Program-made: the position numbers and the translations under genes
DNA from: Nocardiopsis sp. FR4
Lineage (GTDB): Bacteria; Actinomycetota; Actinomycetes; Streptosporangiales; Streptosporangiaceae
Length of the DNA: 64,000 bases
Reading direction: 5' to 3'
NCBI RefSeq assembly: GCF_009830945.1
Contig: NZ_VWVV01000009.1
Location: 62,001-126,000 of the forward strand
The notes under the pieces: generated by a model
Told to the model about the DNA's origin: nothing
The model's database searches: none
Seen by the model: the letters and a program-made list of their open reading frames with translations, nothing else
Part shown: positions 36,690 to 45,097 of the stretch, piece after piece
Position numbering within the stretch: the first letter of the stretch is position 1
Layout: every line of letters starts with the position of its first letter

Positions 36690-37718
36690 ATGCGAACTGG
36701 GACAACCGTGCGTGCCGCCGCCCTCGGCGCCGCCGCACTCATGACGATCACCGCCTGCCAGAGCGGCGGCGAGGGGGCGGACGACTCGGGTGTCTCCCCC
36801 GCCGAGACCGACCTGACCGTGGTCACCGGTGTCTACCCCCTGGAGTGGCTGGCCCGGGAGGTCGGCGGGGAGCGGGTCTCGGTCACCCAGCTGACCGAGC
36901 CCGGCACCGAGCCGCACGACCTGGAGCTGACCGGCCGCCAGGTGGCCGAGGTCAGCGAGTCCGACATCGCCTTCTACGTCGGCGGCCTGCAGCCCGCCGT
37001 GGACCAGGCCGTCGAGCAGGAGGCCGCCGAGAGCGCCCTCGACGTCGCCGACATCGTCGAACTCCGTCCCGTGGACGAGGCCGAGGACGAGCACGCGGAG
37101 GAGGAGCACGGGCACGCGGACGAACACGCCGATGGGGCTGCGCACTCCGAGGAGGGCGGGGAGGAGCACGCCGAGGAGGAGGAGCACGACCACGGCGAGT
37201 ACGACCCGCACTTCTGGCTGGACGTGGACCTGATGGCCCAGGTGGCCCAGGCCCTCGGCGACCGCATGGCCGAGGTCCACCCCGGGGGCGCCGAGGACTA
37301 CGCCCGGAACGTGGAGGCCGTGACCGCCGAGTTGGAGGCGATCGGCCAGGAGTACGACGAGGGCCTGGCCTCCTGCGAGCACGACGAGGTCGTCGTCGGG
37401 CACACCGCCTTCTCCTACCTCACCCGGGCCTACGGGCTGGAGCAGATCGGTGTCAGCGGGGTGGACCCCGACAGCGAGCCCTCCCCCGCGCAGATCGCCG
37501 CGATCACCGACACCGTTCGCGAGCACGACATCAGCACCGTCTTCACCGAGCCGCTGATGCCCGCCTCCACCGCCGAGACCATCGCCGCCGAGACCGGCGC
37601 CCGGGTGGAGGTGCTCGACCCGCTGGAGGGGGTCACCGAGAACTCCCCCGGCGACGACTACCCCTCCGTCATGCGCGGCAACCTGGAGGCGCTGACCACC
37701 GCGTTGGCCTGCTCCTGA
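36690..37718 (+). CDS. znuA: ZnuA-type zinc-binding lipoprotein
   Basis: A 342-residue cluster A-I binding protein of a zinc ABC importer. Signal peptide with lipobox ITAC (Cys23). Metal ligands are expected at EPHDLEL, DPHFWLDV and VGHTAFSYL. Between the first two is the long His/Glu-rich loop seen in ZnuA (EEHGHADEHADG.., EEEEHDHGEYDPH), thought to act as a zinc sponge. ATG 36690 has only a weak ribosome site. The expected znuC and znuB genes do not follow; instead there is a stretch of homopolymer runs. A Zur-like box upstream predicts induction under zinc starvation. Confidence 0.9.
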   Translation: MRTGTTVRAAALGAAALMTITACQSGGEGADDSGVSPAETDLTVVTGVYPLEWLAREVGGERVSVTQLTEPGTEPHDLELTGRQVAEVSESDIAFYVGGLQPAVDQAVEQEAAESALDVADIVELRPVDEAEDEHAEEEHGHADEHADGAAHSEEGGEEHAEEEEHDHGEYDPHFWLDVDLMAQVAQALGDRMAEVHPGGAEDYARNVEAVTAELEAIGQEYDEGLASCEHDEVVVGHTAFSYLTRAYGLEQIGVSGVDPDSEPSPAQIAAITDTVREHDISTVFTEPLMPASTAETIAAETGARVEVLDPLEGVTENSPGDDYPSVMRGNLEALTTALACS

Positions 37719-37974
37719 GGTCCTTCCCCTCCCCCTTCGGGCCCCGTCGGCGTCCGGGCTGCCGCCCGGACGCCGCCCGGGGCCCCCCGCGCCGGGGGCG
37801 CCCGCGGCGGGCCGCCCGCCCCCTGGTGGCCCCCCCCCGGGGCGCCCCCCCCCCCCCCCCGCGGGCCCGGGGGGGGGGGGCCCCCCCCCCCGCCCCCCGC
37901 CGGGGCCCGCTGTCGCGGCGGACGCGGGCGGCGTCCTGCCGTCCCTGCGGCGCCCCCGGCGCGAACCGCGGCGC
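37719..37974. repeat. Low-complexity poly-C/poly-G stretch, possible assembly artefact
   Basis: After the znuA stop the sequence becomes almost only C and G, with runs of 16 C (37845-37860), 12 G (37869-37880) and 11 C (37881-37891). No gene is visible. Such runs are very unusual in actinomycete DNA and suggest a badly resolved read or a contig join; a real long GC hairpin after znuA is the other possibility. Confidence 0.6.
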
Positions 37975-39165
37975 TCATGCCCCGATGTCGACCCTGATCC
38001 CGGCGGAACCGCAGCCCAGGCCGCCCCAACCGAACAACACGCCGTCCGCGGCCGGGACGAGGGGACCGCAGTGGCCGGACAGGGCCTCGACCTGGAGGCG
38101 CCGGGAGCGCCCCGCCTCGGGGTCCCACAGACCCACCTCACCGGGAGCCGTCGCGACCAGCCCCAGCCCGTCCACGAAGTCCATCTCCCCCGAGAGCAGG
38201 GGGTGGGTGAGCGATGAGACGGGAGGACGGAAGCCGGCGGAGTCCAGCCTGTCCACCAGCTTCGCCCGGCCGCCCGCTCCGATCTCGTACAGACTCGCGC
38301 TCTCCTCACCCCGAAGCGCCAGTAGGGCCCTCCCCTCCGGGGAGACCGCCAACCCGGTGAAGACGCTCGCCTCCCCCGCCTCGGCGAGACCGGAGAGGAG
38401 CCGGACGGGGGCGACCGCGTCGTCGGCTCCGAACACCGTCACGAACGTCCCGGAGTCCTCGGCCGCCACGGATCCCCCTGCGGCGGAGCCCTCGACCGGC
38501 ACGGCCCTCCTCGCGTCGAAGCTCCCGACCGCCACCGCCGTGTCGTCGAGGACCGCGATGTCGTACACCGTGAAGCCCTCGTCCCCGCCCGCGAGGGGGA
38601 CGGTGTGCCAGGAGTCCTCCTCCGGCGAGTACACCAGGAAGTCCGATCCGCCCCGCTGGCTGAACCCACCGCCGAGGACGACGCGCCCGTCGACGGCCAC
38701 CCCGCGCGCCAGGGACCTGCCCTCCGGCGCACGAGCGACCGGTTCCCAGGAGTCGCTCCCGGGATCGTAGAGGGCGCCGTCCCGGGCCAGGTGCGCGTCC
38801 GGACCGCCGGAGTGGGTCGGGGTGAACCCTCCCCAGATCAGCACCCGCTCCCCGACCACGACGGTGCTGTGCCGGGTCCTGGGCTCCAGGCCGCTGGCGG
38901 CCACCGGCCGCCAGGTGTCGGCCGCCGGGGAGTAGGCGGCACCGTCGGGAAAGGGCGCGTGCTGGCTCGCGCCGTGCCCGCCCCAGACGAGGACCTCCGC
39001 ACCGGTCCAGACGAGGCTGTGATCCCGGCGGGGTTCGAGCGGTCCCGGCGCGAGACCGCCCACCGCGACCTCCACGTCCCAGGGTTCCTCCCCGGCGGGG
39101 CCGCAGGAGACGACCCCGGCGAGAAGGAGCGGCAGTGCGGTCACCGCCCCGAGCACGCGCCTCAT
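37975..39165 (-). CDS. Kelch-like beta-propeller lipoprotein
   Basis: A 396-residue lipoprotein: signal peptide with VVSC, then repeated galactose-oxidase/Kelch-type blades such as HSLVWTGAEVLVWGGHG, AAYSPAADTWRPV, RHSTVVVGERVLIWGG, ALYDPGSDSWEPVA and VVLGGGF..YSPEEDSW. Each has the G-G and Y-x6-W pattern. Later blades are weaker. Surface-located, binding function unknown. ATG 39165 follows GGAGGAGGAG. Lies beyond the homopolymer stretch, so its linkage to znuA is uncertain if that stretch is an assembly fault. Confidence 0.8.
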   Translation of the reverse strand: MRRVLGAVTALPLLLAGVVSCGPAGEEPWDVEVAVGGLAPGPLEPRRDHSLVWTGAEVLVWGGHGASQHAPFPDGAAYSPAADTWRPVAASGLEPRTRHSTVVVGERVLIWGGFTPTHSGGPDAHLARDGALYDPGSDSWEPVARAPEGRSLARGVAVDGRVVLGGGFSQRGGSDFLVYSPEEDSWHTVPLAGGDEGFTVYDIAVLDDTAVAVGSFDARRAVPVEGSAAGGSVAAEDSGTFVTVFGADDAVAPVRLLSGLAEAGEASVFTGLAVSPEGRALLALRGEESASLYEIGAGGRAKLVDRLDSAGFRPPVSSLTHPLLSGEMDFVDGLGLVATAPGEVGLWDPEAGRSRRLQVEALSGHCGPLVPAADGVLFGWGGLGCGSAGIRVDIGA

Positions 39166-39390
39166 GCTCCTCCTCCCTCCACGGTATGGACGCCGTTCGG
39201 CGCCCGCCGGAGCGCAGTGTAGGGCCCGACCGGAACGGCCCGTGCGCACGCCGAGGCGGGCACCGGTCCGCGGCGTGGAGAAGAAGCAGGCCATCCCGGG
39301 TACGCCTGCTGATTACACCCTGCTTACATACCGCCAAACCCCCGGACAAGTGGCGGGGCTCACGCTATGCTTGTGAACGTGTCGGTGCCA

Positions 39391-39402
39391 ATGCACGTGC
39401 AT
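39391..39402. promoter_or_regulatory. 12-bp palindrome ATGCACGTGCAT, copy 1
   Basis: Perfect palindrome 51 bases upstream of the DUF397 gene. The identical sequence occurs at 41665-41676 upstream of the HATPase gene of the same cluster. Confidence 0.7.
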
Positions 39403-39453
39403 ATGGCAGTGCAGAAGCACGGACACTCCCCTCGACGAGCTAAGGAGCCAAGC

Positions 39454-39687
39454 ATGACCGCACACAACGGCATTTCCGCGACCGAGCTGACCGGGGCGGC
39501 CTGGCAGAAGGCCAAGCGCAGCAACTCACAGGGCGCCTGCGTGGAGATGGCCCGTCTCGGCGACGGCTCGATCGCCGTGCGCAACTCGCGCTTCCCCTCC
39601 GGTCCGGCGCTGGTCTACACCCAGGAGGAGATCGACTGCCTGATCCTGGGCGCCAAGGACGGGGACTTCGACAACCTGCTCAGCTAG
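39454..39687 (+). CDS. DUF397 small regulatory protein
   Basis: A 77-residue protein with the DUF397 pattern: WQKAKRSNSQGACVEMARLGDGSIAVRNSR...PALVYTQEEIDCLILGAKDGDFD. In Streptomyces, DUF397 genes sit next to XRE/DUF5753 and anti-sigma-like ATPase genes (whiJ and abaA loci) and affect development and antibiotic production. ATG 39454 follows TAAGGAG. Its usual partners are encoded just to the right at 39932 and 41061. Confidence 0.88.
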   Translation: MTAHNGISATELTGAAWQKAKRSNSQGACVEMARLGDGSIAVRNSRFPSGPALVYTQEEIDCLILGAKDGDFDNLLS

Positions 39688-39721
39688 GGCGCCGGGTTCG
39701 CGCCGGAACCGAAGGATACAC

Positions 39722-39754
39722 AGGAGGGGTTATCGCCGCGCGGTGACCCCTCCT
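39722..39754. terminator. Bidirectional terminator
   Basis: AGGAGGGGT and ACCCCTCCT form a perfect 9-bp stem whose inner part can extend through weaker pairs, 35 bases after the DUF397 stop and before the end of the converging XRE gene. Confidence 0.6.
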
Positions 39755-39931
39755 CCGCGCGCCGACCCGGTTGCCCTGCCCTCGGCCGGGTCGGCCGAAC
39801 CCGCACCGCGCGGAAGGCCGCGGGTTCCCGGGCACCACGTGCCCGTACACACCGAAAAGGCCCGCCGCGGCGAGCCTCTGGTACCTCTGATCCCTCCTCC
39901 GGACCCCTCTTCCCGGACGGGGGCGACCTTC

Positions 39932-40852
39932 TCAGTTGTCGTCGGCCTCCTGGTTGTTCTCGGCCTCCTTGTTGAGGTCGTCCAACATGCCCCTGAGCAT
40001 CTCCAGCGTCTCGTCCGGCGTGGCCGCCGCGACGCTCAGCCGCGTCATGGCCTTGGTGTAGGCCTCGACCACGGACCGGCGGTCGATGATCTCGGCGTCG
40101 GTCAGCTGCTCCAGATAGACCATGTCCGCCAGCTCGAACTCCGAGTAGCGCAGGAGCGTGAACGAACCCGCCTCGGCCGCGTGCGCGCCCACCGCGAAGG
40201 GGACGATCTGGAGGGTGATGTTGTCGTACTCCTCGCTGAGCTGGATGAGCCACTCCAGCTGGCCGCGCATGATCTCGGGCCCCTCCTCGGGGCCGCCGAT
40301 GGGGCGGCGCACCGCGGCCTCGTCGAGGATGACCCACATGCGCATGTTCTTGTCGGTGCGCAGGCGGCGCTGTCTCTTGAGTCTGGCCTCCACCCGCTGC
40401 TCGGTGACCAGGTCGGTGTCCACACCGCCGGAGATGATCGCCCGCGCGTACTCCTCGGTCTGCAGCAGACCGGGGATGAACTGGGACTCGTAGATGCGGA
40501 TGTGGTCGGCGGCCTCCTCGAAGCCGACGTAGCGGGTGAACCACTTGTGCAGTGAGTCCCCGTACTCACGCCACCAACCGGGCTTGTTCGATTCGCGCGC
40601 GACTTCGAGGATTTCCTTGATCTTCTTGCGGTCGGTGACCCCGTACATCTTGAGGAGGTCCTCGATATCGCGGAGCTTGAAACCGACCCGGCCGAGTTCC
40701 ATACGGCTGATCTTGGACGCCGATGCCCGAATCTTGTTCCCGGCGTCCTCGCGGCTGATACCACGGGCCTCGCGGAGTTGGCGCAGCTCGTGCCCGATCA
40801 GCATGCGGCGCACGGTGGGGCCGCTCCCCTTGCGCAATCGAGCGATATCCAC
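39932..40852 (-). CDS. XRE-family regulator with DUF5753 (WhiJ-like)
   Basis: A 306-residue regulator. N-terminal helix-turn-helix: RRMLIGHELRQLREARGIS, RASASKISRMELGRVGF. The C-terminal DUF5753 domain has QFIPGLLQTEEYARAII, RRLRTDKNMRMWVILDEAAV, LQIVPFAVGAHAAEAGSFTLL and YLEQLTDAEIID. GTG 40852 is chosen: GAGAGG is 8 bases upstream and the conserved RLRKGSGPTVRR start follows. A TACATGTA dyad lies at 40929-40936 in the promoter. Forms the standard trio with DUF397 and the HATPase protein, which in Streptomyces acts as a developmental repressor system. Confidence 0.88.
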   Translation of the reverse strand: MDIARLRKGSGPTVRRMLIGHELRQLREARGISREDAGNKIRASASKISRMELGRVGFKLRDIEDLLKMYGVTDRKKIKEILEVARESNKPGWWREYGDSLHKWFTRYVGFEEAADHIRIYESQFIPGLLQTEEYARAIISGGVDTDLVTEQRVEARLKRQRRLRTDKNMRMWVILDEAAVRRPIGGPEEGPEIMRGQLEWLIQLSEEYDNITLQIVPFAVGAHAAEAGSFTLLRYSEFELADMVYLEQLTDAEIIDRRSVVEAYTKAMTRLSVAAATPDETLEMLRGMLDDLNKEAENNQEADDN

Positions 40853-41060
40853 GTTCGCCGCCTCTCCGTCATTCCTCGCACAAGGGTATCCGGGCTGGGA
40901 GGACACCTTTGCCATACGGTCAAGACACTACATGTATACGATAGGGCCACAGTGTCCGCACGCCCCGGAGTCGCGGCGCGGGACCGCTCCTGCCGCTCCG
41001 GCACGAGCAGCGCCACCGGTTCGGGGGGACCGCCGCCGGGAACGGGACCCTGCGGTGGAC

Positions 41061-41558
41061 TCACACGAATTGCGCCCAAACGAACTTTCCGCCGGGCGGC
41101 GTGGGAATCACACCCCACTCTTGCGCGAAAGCACTCACCAGGGCAAGTCCCCGGCCGCCCTCCAGATCAAGATCCGCTTCCCTTCTCTGGGGGAGGGTGT
41201 CCCCTCCGTCACGAACCGCGCAGATGAATTCACCGCCGCTGCGCATCAGGGAGAGCTGAATACCCCCCTCGCCCTGCCTGGTCAAGGGCAGAGGGCCGCC
41301 GTGCCGGACCGCATTGGTGACCAATTCGGAAACAACCACCGCGACATCGCTGGACAAGTACTGCATCCCCCATTCGTGGAGAAGAGCCTCGGAAATCTCG
41401 CGCGCGGCACCCACGGCGTGGGGGCGCGGCTCGAAGCTCCATGTGACGGCGTCGTGCCTGTCTCCGCAGACGGGGGTGTTCCAGCGGCGCGAACCGTGCG
41501 TCAGGACCTTGAGCCACCAGCCACCGGCCGGTTCCGCCACCGCCTCCGCGCACTCCAT
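41061..41558 (-). CDS. Anti-sigma-like HATPase_c_2 protein of the WhiJ/AbaA-type cluster
   Basis: A 165-residue ATP-binding protein: AAREISEALLHEWGMQYLSSDVAVVVSELVTNAVRHGG (N box inside), VRDGGD (G1) and LEGGRGLALVSAFAQEWGV (G2), ending GKFVWAQF. It lacks any sensor or phosphoacceptor domain. ATG 41558 follows GGAGGAGTGGAAGG. Its promoter region carries the palindrome at 41665-41676 that also precedes the DUF397 gene. Lies 208 bases upstream of the XRE gene on the same strand. Confidence 0.85.
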   Translation of the reverse strand: MECAEAVAEPAGGWWLKVLTHGSRRWNTPVCGDRHDAVTWSFEPRPHAVGAAREISEALLHEWGMQYLSSDVAVVVSELVTNAVRHGGPLPLTRQGEGGIQLSLMRSGGEFICAVRDGGDTLPQRREADLDLEGGRGLALVSAFAQEWGVIPTPPGGKFVWAQFV

Positions 41559-41883
41559 GCCTTCCACTCCTCCCTGACGCACCGCGGCGAGAGCGGCAGC
41601 GGCCGCGTTCCGGCGGTCTGGTCGCGCCCGCCTTCCAGCGGGCGCGTGCCACTGCACGACTCGAATGCACGTGCATCTTGGTCTTGCAGGCAATCGTAGG
41701 ACACGGCCCGACGATGTGCAGGCAAACGCGAAGACCATCTTCGGCGGGTCCGTAAAGCGGGGTAGATACGCGACAATCCCACCATGGAGAGCCGTCGCGG
41801 ACAGCACCCCGGGCACCTACCGACCGGTTGGGATGCAGATAGGATCGCTTCGCGCCCACCACCTGAATTCTGGAGGTAACACC
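41559..41883. other. Divergent promoter region of HATPase and fabG-type genes
   Basis: About 325 bases containing the palindrome at 41665-41676 and promoter space for the two divergent genes. No further ORF is supported. Confidence 0.5.
41665..41676. promoter_or_regulatory. 12-bp palindrome ATGCACGTGCAT, copy 2
   Basis: Identical to 39391-39402 and placed 106 bases upstream of the HATPase start. Two copies of a 12-bp palindrome within one three-gene cluster, both in promoter positions, point to a shared operator, plausibly bound by the XRE protein encoded between them. Confidence 0.7.
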
Positions 41884-42642
41884 ATGTCCCCAACGCCTCG
41901 TGTGGCCATCGTGACGGGTGCGGCCCGTGGGATCGGCGCCGCCACAGCTGAGCGCCTGGCGGGCGAAGGCCGCTCCGTCGCGGTGCTGGACCTGAAGGAG
42001 TCCGACGCCCAGGAGGTCGCGGACCGCATCACCGCGGCGGGCGGCACCGCACTGGCCGTGGGCTGCGACGTGTCCGACCCCGACCAGGTCAACGCCGCCG
42101 TGGACACCGTCGCCGAGCGCCTGGGCCCGCCCGCGATCCTGGTGAACAACGCCGGCGTCCTGCGCGACAACCTGCTGTTCAAGATGTCGGTCGAGGACTG
42201 GGACACCGTGATGAACGTGCACCTGCGGGGCACCTTCCTCATGAGCCGGGCCGCCCAGGCGCACATGACCAAGAACGGCTGGGGCCGGATCGTCAACCTG
42301 TCCAGCTCCTCGGCACTGGGCAACCGGGGCCAGGCCAACTACTCCGCGGCCAAGGCCGGCCTGCAGGGGTTCACCAAGACCCTGGCCATCGAGCTGGGCA
42401 AGTTCGGCGTGACCTGCAACGCGGTCGCGCCCGGGTTCGTCGAGACCGCCATGACCCGGGCCACCGCCGAGCGCATGGGCGTCAAGTACGAGGACATGAA
42501 GGCCTTCAAGGAGAACGAGATCCCGGTGCGCCGGGTGGGTCTTCCCGAGGACATCGCCAACGCGGTCGCCTTCTTCACCGGCGAGGACGCGGGGTACGTC
42601 TCCGGCCAGGTCCTCTACGTGGCGGGCGGCCCGCTGGACTAG
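41884..42642 (+). CDS. FabG-like short-chain dehydrogenase/reductase
   Basis: A 252-residue SDR enzyme: VAIVTGAARGIGAATAERL (TGxxxGxG NADPH site), LVNNAGV, NLSSSSALGNRGQANYSAAKAG with the Ser-Tyr-x3-Lys catalytic set, and a PGFVETAMT loop. The likely reaction is NADPH-dependent reduction of 3-oxoacyl-ACP or 3-oxoacyl-CoA. ATG 41884 follows CTGGAGG. It stands alone, ends at a strong terminator, and is probably a secondary FabG or an acetoacetyl-CoA reductase rather than the main fatty-acid enzyme. Confidence 0.88.
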   Translation: MSPTPRVAIVTGAARGIGAATAERLAGEGRSVAVLDLKESDAQEVADRITAAGGTALAVGCDVSDPDQVNAAVDTVAERLGPPAILVNNAGVLRDNLLFKMSVEDWDTVMNVHLRGTFLMSRAAQAHMTKNGWGRIVNLSSSSALGNRGQANYSAAKAGLQGFTKTLAIELGKFGVTCNAVAPGFVETAMTRATAERMGVKYEDMKAFKENEIPVRRVGLPEDIANAVAFFTGEDAGYVSGQVLYVAGGPLD

Positions 42643-42648
42643 GCCTGA

Positions 42649-42679
42649 CCGCCCCGGCCGGCCGGGCCGGTCGGGGCGG
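42649..42679. terminator. Bidirectional terminator
   Basis: A 14-position stem (CCGCCCCGGCCGGC with GCCGGTCGGGGCGG, one G-U pair) and 3-base loop between the converging fabG-type and beta-lactamase-like genes. Confidence 0.75.
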
Positions 42680-42682
42680 CGT

Positions 42683-43666
42683 TCAGCGGGTGGTCCCCTC
42701 GGCCGGGAGGACGCCCTCCAGTGCGCCGGTGACCGCCAGCACCAGCTCCTCCACCAGGGACACCCCGCCGAAGTAGTCGGCGCTGTCGTCGGTGAGGACC
42801 GCGATCAGGTACTCGTGCTCGGCGCCGACCACGTAGCCGACGCTGTTGACCGTCCACAGGCCGCCGTTGCTCTCGCGCGGGACCCAGCCGTTCTTGATTC
42901 CGACCGCGTCCCCGGGCGCGGCGGCGGCCGAGACGCCCCAGGCCTGTTCCTCGGCCACGGACTCCATCAGCTCGCGCACGAGGGCGCGATCGGGCTCCCG
43001 CAGCGGACTGTCGTCGCAGTACAGGGCGCGCAGCAGCCGCAGCTGGTCCGCGGCGGTGGTCATGGTCGAGCCCCACACCCCCCGCGGGTTGGGATCGGTC
43101 CCGGTGAAGCCGAGCACCCCGGCGCCCCGCTCGAAGCCCTCGGTGAAACCGATCCGCGCGTACAGGCCGTCGGTGACGTCGTTGTCGCTGTAGCGGATCA
43201 TCACGCTGGCCTGCTCCCGCTCAGCAGCGGTGAGTTCGCGGCCCTCCTCCTGGGCGCGCAGCAGCAGCATGGTGAGGATGCTCAGCTTGGCCACGCTCGC
43301 CGTCGGGAACTGCTGGTGGGCGTTGTGGCTGAAGGCGGCCCCGGTGCGCAGGTCCTGCACGGCGATACCGAACTCGGCGCCGTGTTCCCGGCCGATCTCC
43401 TCCAGCCGCGCGGCCACCTCGTCGCGCTGGTCCGGGGTGAGGGTCGCGCCGCCGGTGGCGGGCCCGGTGCGGGGCGCGAAGGGCACCAGGGCCAGCGCCT
43501 CGTCGGAGAGCAGGGCACGGACCAGGGCGGGGTCCGGCGAGGGCGGTTCACCGCGGGCCGCCGAGGTCGCTCCGGGCAGGGCGAAGACCATCGCCAGGGC
43601 GAGGGCGAGAGCCGCCGCGGCGACGGGCCAGACGCGGATCTGGGAAGGGGGACGGCGCCGGAGCAC
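42683..43666 (-). CDS. Secreted class A beta-lactamase-related serine hydrolase
   Basis: A 327-residue exported protein: signal/anchor segment (VAAAALALALAMVFALPG), then S-x-x-K as SVAKL (Ser124, Lys127), SDN (160-162), and a KxG equivalent IKNGWVP. The omega-loop Glu-x-x-Leu-Asn of true class A enzymes is not evident (the region reads DPNPRGVWGSTMTT), so it may be a PBP-like acyl-serine hydrolase rather than a resistance enzyme. GTG 43666 follows GGTGA. Function in cell-wall turnover is as likely as beta-lactam hydrolysis. Confidence 0.82.
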   Translation of the reverse strand: MLRRRPPSQIRVWPVAAAALALALAMVFALPGATSAARGEPPSPDPALVRALLSDEALALVPFAPRTGPATGGATLTPDQRDEVAARLEEIGREHGAEFGIAVQDLRTGAAFSHNAHQQFPTASVAKLSILTMLLLRAQEEGRELTAAEREQASVMIRYSDNDVTDGLYARIGFTEGFERGAGVLGFTGTDPNPRGVWGSTMTTAADQLRLLRALYCDDSPLREPDRALVRELMESVAEEQAWGVSAAAAPGDAVGIKNGWVPRESNGGLWTVNSVGYVVGAEHEYLIAVLTDDSADYFGGVSLVEELVLAVTGALEGVLPAEGTTR

Positions 43667-43805
43667 GTGATCACCGGTTCGTTGGCACGGTGGTGCGGAT
43701 CGGATGTGCGCTTAATTATCCCAAGAACCGCCGCATAACCGACTATCCGATATCCAATCGGTACCGAATGCCACCGTTTCGTCTCCAGTGCCCCACGATT
43801 CGCTT

Positions 43806-44420
43806 TTAGTGCCGGGTGTCCTCGTCGATCCCGCGCGCCACGAGTGCCTCACCGGTGGCGTCGGCCATACGCATCAGCTGGACGATCACAGGGACCACGA
43901 GCAGGTGCGGGCGGCCGGACAGGCCCCGTGCCCGGTAGCCCTCCCGGGCGGCCCGCCAGGCGGCGGCGACCATCGGGATGGAGCGGACCGTGAGCGCCAG
44001 GACGAGGGCGACCCGGTCGGGGTTGGCGCCCAGGTGCCGGAGCGGGCGGGCCGCCCGCTGGAAGAGGTCGAGCATCTCGCGCACCCGGGTGGTGAGCGTG
44101 ACGAGGTTGGCCAGCAGGACCAGCGCGGCCAGTTGGGCGCACAGCCGCAGGCCCGTCTGCCACTCCCCGAACAGCACCTGGAACAGGCCGATGGCCAGCA
44201 GGAACGGCCACAGCGCCCGCAGCGCCGACCAGGCCCGGCGCGCCCCCAGGCCCACCGCCGGGTAGAGCAGGAGGGCCGCGGCCAGGGCACCGAGCGCGAC
44301 CCGGTGGTCGGCCCAGACGAGGAGGCCGGCACCGGCCAGCAGCAGCGCGAGGAGCTTGGTCCCGGCGGGCACCCGGTAGAGGGGGCCGGTACCGGGGACG
44401 TAGAGGCCGACGGTGCTCAC
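43806..44420 (-). CDS. bioN: Biotin ECF transporter transmembrane subunit BioN (EcfT)
   Basis: A 204-residue CbiQ/EcfT-type membrane protein with about five hydrophobic segments and the coupling-helix A-R-G motifs (ARPLRHLGAN.., YRARGLSGRP, VARGID). It couples the BioM ATPase to the BioY substrate subunit. Its GTG start overlaps the bioM stop by 4 bases (GTGA), indicating translational coupling. Last gene of bioY-bioM-bioN. Confidence 0.88.
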   Translation of the reverse strand: MSTVGLYVPGTGPLYRVPAGTKLLALLLAGAGLLVWADHRVALGALAAALLLYPAVGLGARRAWSALRALWPFLLAIGLFQVLFGEWQTGLRLCAQLAALVLLANLVTLTTRVREMLDLFQRAARPLRHLGANPDRVALVLALTVRSIPMVAAAWRAAREGYRARGLSGRPHLLVVPVIVQLMRMADATGEALVARGIDEDTRH

Positions 44421-45097
44421 CGGTCGTCCATGAGCTTGGTGTAGTGGGGCACCGCGTCACCGGGCACGCCGTCGAAGACCACGCGGCCCTCGTCCATGAC
44501 CAGGACGCGGTCGAAGTCGTCGAGCAGGTCCAGGTCGTGGGTGAACAGCACGAGCTGCTGGTCCAGCCCGCTGAGGGTGCGGTGCACCATGCGGGTGTTG
44601 CGCAGGTCGAGCAGGGTGGTGGGCTCGTCGCAGACCAGCACGTCGGGTTCGGTGACCAGGACCGATGCCAGGGCGAGGAGCTGTTTCTGGCCGCCCGAGA
44701 GCAGGTGCCCGGGGTGGTCGCGGTGCCCGTCGAGCCCGTAGCGGGCCAGGGCCGCCTCCACCCGGCGGGAGGTCTCCTCGCGGCCCAGCCGCAGGGAGCG
44801 CAGACCGATCTCCACGTCCTCGGCGACGGTGGGCATGATGATCTGGTTGGCGGCGTCGGAGAAGACGAAGCCGACCCGGCGGCGGATGTGTTTGGCGTGG
44901 CGCCGGGTGTCCCACTCCCCCAGCGTCACACGGCCCTCGTCGGGGATGACGAGACCGTTGAGGGTGCGGGCGAGCGTGGACTTGCCCGATCCGTTGGCCC
45001 CGATCACGCCGATACGGTGCTCGGCGAGGTCGAGGGTGATGTCGCGCAGCACGGCGCGGTCGTCATAGGAGTGGGAGACCCCCTCAAGGCGCAGCAT
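44417..45097 (-). CDS. bioM: Biotin ECF transporter ATPase BioM
   Basis: A 226-residue ABC ATPase: Walker A GANGSGKSTL, Q loop, signature LLSGGQKQLLALASVL, Walker B VLVCDEPTTLLD and the H-loop FTHDLDLLDD. The start overlaps the bioY stop as TGATG. Single-ATPase ECF modules dedicated to biotin have this gene order. Confidence 0.9.
   Translation of the reverse strand: MLRLEGVSHSYDDRAVLRDITLDLAEHRIGVIGANGSGKSTLARTLNGLVIPDEGRVTLGEWDTRRHAKHIRRRVGFVFSDAANQIIMPTVAEDVEIGLRSLRLGREETSRRVEAALARYGLDGHRDHPGHLLSGGQKQLLALASVLVTEPDVLVCDEPTTLLDLRNTRMVHRTLSGLDQQLVLFTHDLDLLDDFDRVLVMDEGRVVFDGVPGDAVPHYTKLMDDR

Noticed and set aside
37845-37898. Homopolymer runs as a biological repeat element
   Set aside because: Runs of single bases at this length are more easily explained by sequencing or assembly error; reported as a possible artefact.
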